Shown here in pieces: positions 34,895 to 47,000 of a stretch of 64,000 bases of DNA; the first letter of the stretch is position 1; every line of letters starts with the position of its first letter. Origin of the DNA: Norana najaformis (lineage: Eukaryota > Annelida > Clitellata > Crassiclitellata > Hormogastridae); assembly GCA_964023275.1 (NCBI GenBank), contig OZ029916.1, forward strand, positions 38,241,396 to 38,305,395, given 5' to 3'. Both the position numbers and the translations under genes were made by a program. The notes under the pieces were generated by a model that ran no database searches, was not told where the DNA came from, and saw only the letters and a program-made list of their open reading frames with translations.

Positions 34895-37800
34895 AAACAT
34901 ATGGAATCAAATAAACATGTGCAATGCCATCAATGTATTTAGGTCTATATACACACAGGCCTATGTATAGAAGGGAAGAGATAAAATGTCCATATACAGA
35001 AAGGATCCGTTGACCCGAGGTCAAATCAGAGGCTAAGACTGACCTTTTCGCATGACCCGGGCCTTTACGTCTTGGGGCATCGGGTGCAGTTTTAGGCACA
35101 AACGAACATCGGTACAGAAAGGGCCAATGCGGAGGTGGGTGAGTAGGGCAGGGTACGCATCTGTGTTGCAGGACTACCTCCCGGAGGGTGGTTGCCTAGT
35201 CTCTTCATGGTCTACTTTATATAGTGGTGGTGGTGGTCATGGTGGTAATGGTGGTGGTCATGGTGGTGGTAATGGTGGTGGTCATGGTGGTGGTAAAAGT
35301 GGTAGGAATGGTGGTGGTAATGATGGTAATGATGGGAGTGGTAGTAGCCGTTGATCTTCGGACTGAAGCACAGAAACTGCCATTCACGTCCAGATACCGT
35401 TATCTCTAAAACAGGGTTCTGTTGCATTCACTGCCACACAGAAATCCACGACTTGTCAACGAGTTTCTTGTTAAGAAACTATTCAGCAGAATTGCTGAGA
35501 AGTTTCTCAAGGCTCTACACAAATAACCAGATTCATATAAGCATCCGTTGAACCATTGCAGATTAACAGCAGTGTTTTCAACCTCTTCTGCATCGGGAAC
35601 CTCTAAAATAATTTTCTTTTCCGGAGGAACCCCTACCTATGAAAAAGTTAGAACAAATTAATAGTGCGGAGAGCATTTAAATTACTGCAATTTACATATA
35701 TTACAAGTTACATGTCAGCTTACATTGTAAGGAAAAATTCAAAGCATTTGCTCATCTTTTTTGCATTGTGTAACTTGGTCGAGGCCAAAGCTGTACACTG
35801 TATTTGCTGCTTTTTTCCACAAACAATTCACAGTGGAATGGGAAATTTTCTTCCAGAGTTTGTTTCTTATGTTTGTATCTATTACTCAGCAATTTATTAT
35901 TTATTTATTTGCGCAATTTCAGACAATGGTCTGCGGAACCATTGTATGGGTGCGAAACACTGAATGCGAGTTTCCTAAAAATGCTATAGAAATTACCAGA
36001 CACTTTAAGCATTGAAGTAACCATCGGATATTAAGTAGAAGTGTCGAGAGGTATTTAAAGGCGCAAAATAAACAACCAGCTACACATAAGCATTCACTGA
36101 ACTATCGGATATCATTTAGAAGCATAGACAAAATCGTAAAGGTGCTTTTTAAATAACCAGACAGATATAAATACTGACTGAGTCATGATATTGCGAGGTT
36201 TTAAAATGCGCTATAAAACAACCAGAGCATTGATTGAATCATCGGACTGAATTGTCAAGCGTCGACTGCGTCATTCTCATGGTACCTGCACACGAGACTC
36301 GAGGCTGCGTACCCCGTGGTGCCATCATGTACGGGGTAATTAGAGCTCAACCCACACCTGAAATATGGCTGGTCGTTCAATGGGGACCGAACCCTCGACC
36401 TCTGTACCAAGGTTTTGTGGCCTGTGTCGTTTGCATTCATTGCAAGCCAACCGATGTTGTTTATCGGTTTCGACGATTTTATCCCCCACTTACACCCACC
36501 TGTATCTCGTAACACCAACACAGACTGACTGACTGACTGACTGATGTCAGACTGCTGACTGACTGAATGACTGACTGACATAACAGGTAGGTAGTCACAA
36601 AGCCAGACAAGCTGACATGTGGGTAGACAAACAAAGAAACTAACAGACTGACAGGGAGACAAGACCACAGACAAGCTCCAAGTGGTAAGGTAAGGGCAGA
36701 TCCACAGGGAAAAGCGGACACAATCCCCTTGTTAGGGTTGCCCGCTAAACTGTAAGGTGAAAAGATCATGATAAAATAGGGAAGCTACGAGGTCATCAAA
36801 GATCTGGGAAACTGAAAAGAAGGTCATCAAACGTGTGGGAAAAAGGCATTCTTGGTTAATCCTTCCCCTCATTTTCTAAACCTCGGATGGAGCCAGATGT
36901 TCGAACTGATACAGCGGAGTGAGGTAGTGGACAATGACGGATAACTATCAGAGGTTCCAAGTTCAAATTAAACAAAATATCAGAACGTCAGTAGACCATA
37001 TCAGTTAAACAAGGTTAATTATGAAAAAGATACTTCTGATCGTTTAATTAACTTTAAAATTTAATTATTTTCAGGTGGGGGGTCAAAGGTAAGGCAGGAA
37101 GTAAAGTTGATCAGTATAAATGGCATGCAAAGAAAAACTTGAAGCAGCACATTGCCAGTGGGCAAGCACAGACAGACAGACAGATGCCGACACTCAGACA
37201 CCAACACACAGACAGACACACAGACAAAAAGTAACTACTAGAATTAACTATGAAGGACTTGCTTCTAAGGAATGTGGACTAAATAGAAAGAATCGAGCCT
37301 ACAGACGTATTCTAGTAGGCGTTTTCAGACCAAAATTGTCTTATACAACTGCTCAAAAGCTGATGATGAATAATAAAGCACATGATGATAAATAATGGGG
37401 GGAATTGTGAGCCAATTGAGAATTGGGTTACACTAGCAACCCGCCTTTACAGACGGTCCGTTGGTTTCGGGTAATTATACAGCAACTGTGAGGAATCTTC
37501 GAAAGGTGCTTTGACTACGGCATTGGCCCCCGGCTAATGTCGGAATTTTGAAATGCCCGAAAACATACTATGTATCCTGGTTGTCTTTATCATTCCTCTG
37601 AATCTTTGTCACGGCTTTCCCCTATCTATCTGTCTGTCTTGCCAGTTCGTCGGTCTGATTCTGCCTGTCTGCCTGCCTGTCTGCCTGCCTGTCTGCCTGC
37701 CTGTCTGCCTGCCTGTCTGCCTGCCTGTCCGTCCGACTTTCTGTCCGTCTGTGTGCATCGCGGCATATGGATGGTGTGTAATCGGGGTACACATACAACC

Positions 37801-40341
37801 ACATTCTATCATTACATTACATTACATATTCCCACATCACACTCTATCCCTTCAGCCTCTCGCCCCATTCCTCATACAAACCTCTTCTACACCCCCGTCG
37901 ACACCCTGTCTGCTGCAACATTTCTTCCACAACCCCTCTTCCAACTCCTCTCTTCCATCTTGTGCCAACCAGTTCCCCTTTCCTCCGCCCATCCAGACGA
38001 ATTCGGTTATCTGGAGAGAAAAAAGGCCATTCTTTTTCTTCGCTCCCCAGATCTTTCTTCTCAGTCGCACTTCATCACACCAACGACCTCCAGTCACTTC
38101 TGTCACTTCAACACAACTCCAATCGACAAAAAGTCAGTCAGACAGACAGACAGGCACACAGACCGACCGACAGACAGACACACAGAGACAGACAGACAAG
38201 CAGACAGACAGAGACACAGACTGACAGATACGCAGCAGACGGACAGGCACACAGACCGACCGACAGACAGACAGACACACAGAGACAGACAGACAAGCAG
38301 ACAGACAGAGACACAGACTGACAGATACGCAGCTGACGGACGGGCATGCAGACAGACAGACAGACAAGCAGACTCACAGACACGCAGACAGACAGACACG
38401 CAGAGAGGCAGACACGCAGACAGACACACAGAAATAAAGATAGAAGACGCAGACAGGCAGACAATCATACATGCACGCAGACAGACACAGCCACCAGGCC
38501 AACCATTTCAATTATTTGTGGAAGGTTCTAATTTATATACCGCGGCCTCTCTAACCTTATCTTGATACAGCAATCCTATAAATACAATTATATGCTTATA
38601 TATAGAGGGCTCCTTTATATAACATATATCTGTATATACTGTATGTAAAAGATCAAAATAACTCGTATTTGTGGGCTTAAAAACCCTTTGCCTGGCAAGA
38701 AATCGCTCTCCAAGTAATATCTGGAAACATTAGACACTCATGTGGTGAGCAGGCTTACATAGATCAACCTGAACACTGTTGTTTATATCCAGACATAATG
38801 TGGCCTTTTGAACAAAATAACTCGTATTTGTGGGCTTAAAAACCCTTTGCCTGGCAAGAAATCGCTCTCCAAGTAATATCTGGAAACATTAGACACTCAT
38901 GTGGTGAGCAGATAAATCTGAACACTGTTGTTTATATCCAGACATAATGTGGCCTTTTGCAGCAACCAGACAAAACTGTCTGGCAAAAGGCAATAATGAC
39001 TGTACTCAGATAGCACTTTCGAGGGGTACTTAAAGGCGTTAAAATATAATATTAAGTATCGTGATACTTGTACGGTCACAGGTCGGTTTATATCTATTAC
39101 ATCTACCCTGCTCTTGTGAAGTACTTAAAAGGCGCTATATGAGGTGCCTTGATACATATATGATTCATACAAAATAGCACTCTACCCACATTAGTGTCTG
39201 CTCGTAGGAGACAGTACGTTATGAATGCTAAAACGAATGAAGCACTTCCACGTGATGCTTTGCACTTGTATAGTAAACAGAATCATTAAAAAACGTGTTT
39301 AAACTATCAGAAATTACTTCTGAAGCAAGCACCCGTTAAAGCACGACCTCTTGCGACCTTAAAAGCGACCCCTGACGGCAAGCGCAGTGACACACTAGTG
39401 TCTACTGTTAACAGACATTGCGCTTTTCAAAGTGCACACAGCATACCACTACGAGGTCTAATGCATTTGGGGCAAATAAAATGCACTCGCACGCTCAAAA
39501 TTAGAACCCTGATCCGGGGGTCGAATGACGGTTTCATTATCGACGCAGCGGGGAGGGAAGAAAGAGGAGGGAATGGAAGAAAGAGGAGGGGAGGGATGGC
39601 AATGACGGTGTTACGAAAATAGCCAAAATGAAGAAACTTAACGAGGCGCAATTTTCACGGTGACCCTACTTGTCTCGGCTGTATCGAAAATAGAAGTGAC
39701 TCAAAACAATCGTAAAATTAACGCCTATTAACACAAGTAGGCAATAAATTTGTCGTCGGGGTTTTGCATACTTACTTCATATATATACACTGTGAGTGGA
39801 AAAAGCGACCCCATACAACTGCTGTTTATATAACCATGAAATATTCATAAATGTGCGGATATTCAAGTGGATTTTAATCTTGACTGTAACGGATAACGAT
39901 ATTTTTTATCTTGGACGGTCCCCGTTAAATATGACGTCATTGTGACGTCATTTGTGAAACGTCGAACTGCTGACGAATGAAACTCCTGATTTCTTACCTC
40001 CTGCACTTTGGCCTTCAAACAGCCCAGACCTAAATCTTGTAGACTTTAAAACTGGGGAATGATGCAAGAATAAAAAGTCGGAATGTCGACGAGCAACGCA
40101 GCCTATCAGGCAGACGTCGGATGAATTGGATCAACGCGTAATTGCCGATGCGGTAAGTCAGTGGCGGGCGTGGCTTACTGCTTGCGTCGAAGCCGAAGGA
40201 CATTTTGAGCACAAATTACAGCTTATTGCATCAAACATAACAGTGAAATTGTTTGTTTTCCAAATATGATTAAAATGTAATTGTTATTAATTTGAATGCA
40301 AGTTATTACGAAATTTTCTGGCGGTCGCTTTTTTCCACTCA

Positions 40342-40377
<36 letters not shown>

Positions 40378-40917
40378 GCACATTTTATGTATAATGAAAT
40401 TAGGATTGGCAATCAGTTCATTCTAGAACAGGCTGTTAAGAATCGTATGCAAACTCATCTATCTTCCAACTCAATAATATTCCCATTGTAGTCTGCATAC
40501 CGCAAGTTTCATCCAACAGAACCTGCCCTTCTTGCTCTTCATAATGACATCATGTGTTCCGTGCATACGGGTAGGTGGCACCACTTGTTCTTCTCGACTT
40601 GTCTGCTGCTTTGATAGACCATCCTCTTCTTTGGCATCTTCTTCAGGACTGTTTTGGGGCTTCTGTCCTGCCACGCATTGGTTTGCTGCTTACCTTAGTC
40701 CACAAACTCTGCAAACCTGGATCTTGACCTGATTGCGGCTTGACTATGGTGCGCCATCGGTTGATGCCTTGTTCATTAGTCACCAGCACAACAGAAGTTA
40801 CTAATTAACAATAAAAAATTTCTGATTATATATGTGTGTGGATATATATATGTGTGTGGATATATATATGTGGTGTATATATATGGGGTGTATATATATG
40901 TGGTGTATATATATGTG

Positions 40918-41005
<88 letters not shown>

Positions 41006-44000
41006 GCCAGGCAAGACAAGACAAGAAACATTATGCAAGAAAAGCAAGAAATTACCAGCCAATGCAAGACAAGGAATAGCAAGACAAGGCAAGAAAAATC
41101 AAGACAATAAAATGACACAATGACGGACTCTACGCTACCTGTTGCCCTACCTTGTCAATAGACGTAATTTCGCTCAGCCTCGCTAGCAGATTCGAATGCT
41201 TGTATCGGTTGTGACAAGGATGGCCGCTGACAGCAGCCAGGATGCTGGACGCTGCGATCATCGATGATGGAGAAGCCGAGAGTTTTACATCTGTTGCCAG
41301 ATTTCATCATCGTCATTACAACAACCACAATGTGTTGATTATGAATATAATATTAATGATTACGACTATGATCATGATCATGGTAAAGAACAAGCAGAAG
41401 ATGATGATAAGACGATGACGATAGTTTATTATAATAATCATTTTTACTTTTAATATTATTATTGTCACAAAATGTGCTTTATTTTAAGATGTTACCTGAT
41501 GATCCGTATACCTTGCTGGCTGGCTGGAAGGATGGGCATGATGGTAAATGAGGACCATGCGGACTAAAGAGATAGGGTTAATTCGGTTGTTAAGTTAAGC
41601 TATGTAATGGAGTGAAATGAATAATCATAATTATAATTCGGGATAATTATAATTCGGGGAATTCGATGGTTCCTTGGCTGACGGACTTGGATTCATTAAC
41701 TTTGGGCATATTTAAGAATATACGTAGAATATATGCAGGGTCGCTGTACAAGCTACTACAATTTTTCGAGTGTCTGTATGATTTTATCTTAATTAAGACG
41801 TGTAGTTATTATATAGTTAACCACATTAGAGTTATATCGGGAAAATACACGAATTAAATGTTTGGAGGACTCCTGTCTGGCGATATTTCAATAATTTTTA
41901 ATCATTCGAGTATAGCTCATGGTGGTAGATACATTGCCACATGGACACATAACGAAGTTTAAGACGTTTGCCTGAAATAGGGTAGTTTTTGCGCAGTTTT
42001 AAAAATAAAGATCTTTTGTTGGCTATTAGACTGTATACTATGTTGAAGGTATTTTTCGTTATTGTGTAGACCCCTATATAAATTCAGCCTGCTGAACCGG
42101 CGCACGTGTGGGTGGAGGCGGAGTTTTCGACTGGTGGACACGTGGGACTGGAGTTTTGTCCGGGCTTGTCAGTGGTGGTGCCCGCGAAGGGAATCAGAAT
42201 CCAGTCCAGTCCATCTCATCCCATCCTATCCTATACTATTATCCCATCTCATCCTATTCTATTCTTTTTATGCCATCCTATCCTATACTATTATCCCATC
42301 TCATCCTAATCTATTCTATTATCCCATCGTATGCTATACTATTATCCCATCTCATCCTATTCTATTCTTTTTATTCCATCCTATCCTATACTATTATCCC
42401 ATCTCATCCTATTCTATTCTTTTATCCCATCTCATTGTGCTGGATGAGAAAAACGAAAGCAGTTGCATTATCGCCGGATGCTTAGGTCTTCTACAGCATC
42501 CATAAAACTTGAGAACTGGTTTTTATGCGAGAGTCAGTTTTTGTGCCATTTTTGTGTAGACATCTGTGTGACTTAGTCCTTAATTTTGACCAAGAAAGGG
42601 TTGTTATAAATAATCAGCTGTAATATAATTTGTAAATAGAATAATTGAAAAAAAGAAATTGGGTTTTGTGAGTTTATTGAAAATAATATACCTGTGGTGC
42701 TTAGGTCGATCAAAATGGCGGTGTGTTTTCGAAGCGAAGTCATGTCATCTGCAGCCAGAGGCAGACGGCTGAACAGGTGGTCAAGGAAATCGTAGGGGGT
42801 GATGGACGAAAGATCCCACTTCAGTCCTTGCAGAACGACCAACTCCCACTCCTATGAATGAATGAGTGAATGAATGAATGAATGATCGAATGAGTAAACG
42901 AATGAATTCCGCATGGATTTTTTCTAGCTATAGACAGAATCATTGAGAACCAGTCAACCAGCTTACATCCCATCACATTGCATTCTTATCCTAGCCTATC
43001 CTATTCTTCTATTCCATTTCATTCTATCCTATTTTTCTATTTCAGCTCATCCTATCGGTTTCTTCTATCCCATTTCATCGTATGCTATTCTTTTAACCCT
43101 TCTCATCCTATCCTATCCTATTCCATTTCATTCTATCCTATTTTTAATCCCACATCATCATATCCTATTCTTCTATCCCATCTCATCCTATCTAATTCTT
43201 TTATTCCTTTTAATCCTATCCTATTCTTCTATCCATCTCATACTATCCTATTCTTCTATCCTATCGCGTACTCTCCTATTATTCTATCCCATCTCACACT
43301 ATTTTATTCTTCTATCCTGTGCCAACCTATCCTATTCTTTTATCACATTTCATCCTATCCTATTCTTCTATCCCATCTCATACTATTTTATTCTTCTATC
43401 CTGTCCCAACCTATCCTATTCTTTTACCACATTTCATCCTATCCTATTATTCTATCCCATCTCATACTATTTTATTCTTCTATCCTGTCCCAACCTATCC
43501 TATTCTTTTACCACATTTCATCCTATCCTATTATTCTATCCCATCTCATACTATTTTATTCTTCTATCCTGTCCCAACCTATCCTATTCTTTTACCACAT
43601 TTCATCCTATCCTATTATTCTATCCCATCTCACACTATTTTATTCTTCTATCCTGTGCCAACCTATCCTATTCTTTTATCACATTTCATCCTATCCTATT
43701 CTTCTATCCCATCTCATACTATTTTATTCTTCTATCCTGTCCCAACCTATCCTATTCTTTTACCACATTTCATCCTATCCTATTATTCTATCCCATCTCA
43801 TACTATTTTATTCTTCTATCCTGTCCCAACCTATCCTATTCTTTTACCACATTTCATCCTATCCTATTATTCTATCCCATCTCATACTATTTTATTCTTC
43901 TATCCTGTCCCAACCTATCCTATTCTTTTACCACATTTCATCCTATCCTATTATTCTATCCCATCTCATACTATTTTATTCTTCTATCCTGTCCCAACCT

Positions 44001-47000
44001 ATCCTATTCTTTTACCACATTTCATCCTATCCTATTATTCTATCCCATCTCATACTATTTTATTCTTCTATCCTGTCCCAACCTATCCTATTCTTTTACC
44101 ACATTTCATCCTATCCTATTATTCTATCCCATCTCATACTATTTTATTCTTCTATCCTGTCCCAACCTATCCTATTCTTTTACCACATTTCATCCTATCC
44201 TATTATTCTATCCCATCTCATACTATTTTATTCTTCTATCCTGTCCCAACCTATCCTATTCTTTTACCACATTTCATCCTATCCTGTTCTTCTATCCCAT
44301 CTCGTACTCTCATATTCTTCTATCTCATCTCGTCCTCTCCTATTCTTTTATCCCATCCTATCCTATTCTTGTTCTATCCCAACGTAACCTATCCTACCCT
44401 ACTTAATCTTATTTGACTCCATCCTATCCTATTCCATCCTATCATATACTACCTACTCTGTTCTATCCCGCCACACAAGCAGACAATTGCGTCTATAAGA
44501 GGTATTTCATGGACACCCCGAGAGAGAGTGGGCTATGCGTCTGTACCCTTCAACCCCAGTCCTCCCCACCCCGAAACACACAGGATATCGATGGCGTGCT
44601 GTCCCACAAAAAGCCTGAAGTATTTCTCGCCGATAAGACTCTGCCTTCGGCTGAATAACTCCCACTGACCCGTAACAGACTGAAATCAGACTCCAAAGCA
44701 AGCAGACTGGGTCAGGTTTCAACACCTGCAAAAGGCGCTATATAAACATTACACATAAATGCATACACACATACATTCATGCATATGCATACATATTTGC
44801 ATACAAATATGTACATGGTCGGTGCCTCGTAACCGGAGGGTCGTGGGTTCGAATCTGCCTCAAGCCACTGCGTAGCGACCTTGGACAAGTTGCTCACCCA
44901 AAATTGTCTGTGAGGAAGGCAACGGGAAACCACCTCACTCATCTCATCCCCGGGTGGCATAAAGCCAATGGACCTGTCTTCGGGCAGAGAACTCATCATC
45001 ATCATCATGTACATATACACATACATACATACAGCCATACATACACACAAATACATGTGCATATCATTAAATTCAAGCGCGGCGCTATATAAATGACCCA
45101 TTACGACACGCAAAACACTGAAGTTGATTAGCCGGTTCGCCCAATCTGAAAACGACTAAAATGAATCAGACACAATGCGTTGAGTAATCATGCTCATTTT
45201 TCACCAGGTATAGGGCAAGGTGAGGTGGTAAATAACAAGTTTCAACTCTGAATTACTCGATAAATTATATTGCGAAAAGCCTCGTCTGCCCACGCCGCGT
45301 ATATACAGCATTCCTTTGCAGGTGTGTTTATGTGATCTGGTCGACTTGCTACTTTAAATCGAACTACATCATTATCACACCTTTCGCTGTTGGCTCATTT
45401 CAAACGCAACCTTCACGACTTCAAAGACCGCTTCGCTAGAAGCAGCCTTAAGCTCCTCCTTATTTCAAATTTTACTTTCTGTTTCAATACTGTAGAGGAC
45501 TTCTGGAGGTCTTTCAATGGCCTAGCAATGTTTACTAGGCCTCAAAAGTATATTTCAATTATGCGCTGGTTTCCGCTAACTGAACAAACAAATAATTTGT
45601 CTTCTCTATTCGGAATCTAATCGTGAGAATTTTATAGCGCCTTTGTAGTAACAGATGCCGCATCTGTCGATGGTCCTTCAAATGCATTAATCTAATCTAA
45701 TCTAATCTGATCCAATGACTTCCGTAGCGCTGCTCTCACAGAACATAAGGCATAAATCATTAAGGTGTAAATCATTAAGACAACACTTATGACGACGACG
45801 ACGATGACTAAGATGACAGTGATCACGATGATGACAATGACGACGGATATAACGACGACCGTGATGATGATGATGATCAACGATGATAATGATGATGGTG
45901 ATGATGATGATGGTGATGATGATGATGAACGATGATGATGATGATGATGATGTGGCTCATAACGACGACTTCGACCACAACCCCTTTTACGATGACAATG
46001 ATGGTGGACACGATGACAATGACGACGCCGACGACTTACGATGAGTTCATCGTTGGTGATGGAGTTGGCGGTGAACCAGACGAGGTTTTCGGCTTTGAGG
46101 GGCAGCGAGCTCTTGAACTTCGAGGCGATGAAGAGACAGACGCAACCGATCAGCTGGAGCTGCGTCCTTCGGATCGGCAACGAAGACACGGATAGGAAAC
46201 GATCCAAGTAGATGACGGATAGAGGAAAGATCTCCTCCTCCAGGTTCTCCTCCAAGGTCACCTGAAGGTCAACGGAAATCCAGCTTACGAATTGCCAAGG
46301 TTAGGTCAACGTCTGGCAAGCGAAGGTAACTCAGATAACGTAAGGTATGACAAGGTCAGGCTTTTTGTAAGATAAAGTAAAATAGCGTGGTAACTTACTA
46401 AAATTTGGTAAGTTATTGTAAAGCAACTAAGATAAAATACGCATGGTAACATAAGGCAAAATGGTACATGGGATGGTAATGTAAGGCAAGGCAAGGCAAG
46501 AAGGTAAGGTATAACATGGCAATCTAATATACACACATATATATATATTATGCTGCCTTGTTATACCTTACCTTGCCTTACATTACCATACCTTATATAT
46601 ATAAGGTATAACATGGCAATCTAATATACACACACATATATATATATTATGCTGCCTTGTTATACCTTACCTTGCCTTACATTACCATACCTTATATATA
46701 TAAGGTATAACATGGCAATCTAATATACACACACATATATATATATATTATGCTGCCTTGTCATACCTTACCTTGCCTTACATTACCATACCTTATATAT
46801 ATATATATATAAGGTAAGGCAAGGCAAAGCAATGTAAAGTATACCGTCTAGCCGGGAAATATTGGATCTGGTGGAGGAGGAGGAAGGGCGAATAGAGCCT
46901 TTGGAGCGGCACAAACCGTCAGTCACGGTATGGCTCAACCACCTACCGACCGGTGGGCGACGAATGCATACGATCATTCACCACCCCTGTCCTTTAGAAT

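Larger units (their letters stand above)
31577..42691 (-). other. Cyclin D intron 3 (11.1 kb)
   Basis: It contains a SINE (34.2 kb), degenerate repeats (35.5-36.2 kb), a tRNA-like head on the minus strand (36.4 kb), an ACAG minisatellite (38.1-38.5 kb), a 159-bp duplication (38.65 kb), a deleted mariner-like element (39.8-40.3 kb), TA microsatellites (34.85 and 40.8-41.0 kb) and GGT repeats (35.2 kb). I saw no further cyclin exon. Confidence 0.85.

Noticed and set aside
37553-38565. Plus-strand frames of 331 and 223 codons
   Set aside because: They consist mainly of CCTG and ACAG repeats joined by unremarkable sequence. No domain is seen and the Gln/Thr/Asp/Arg and Cys/Leu/Pro strings are repeat translations.
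42943-44406. Open frames of 487, 469 and 365 codons on the plus strand
   Set aside because: They are overlapping frames of an 84-bp pyrimidine satellite inside cyclin D intron 2. The open state follows from base composition and a period divisible by three.
45692-46039. Extension of the cyclin D exon 2 frame into an Ile/Val/Ser-rich tail
   Set aside because: A consensus GTAAGT donor follows the conserved NDELI, and the tail is only GAT/GAC repeat translation.
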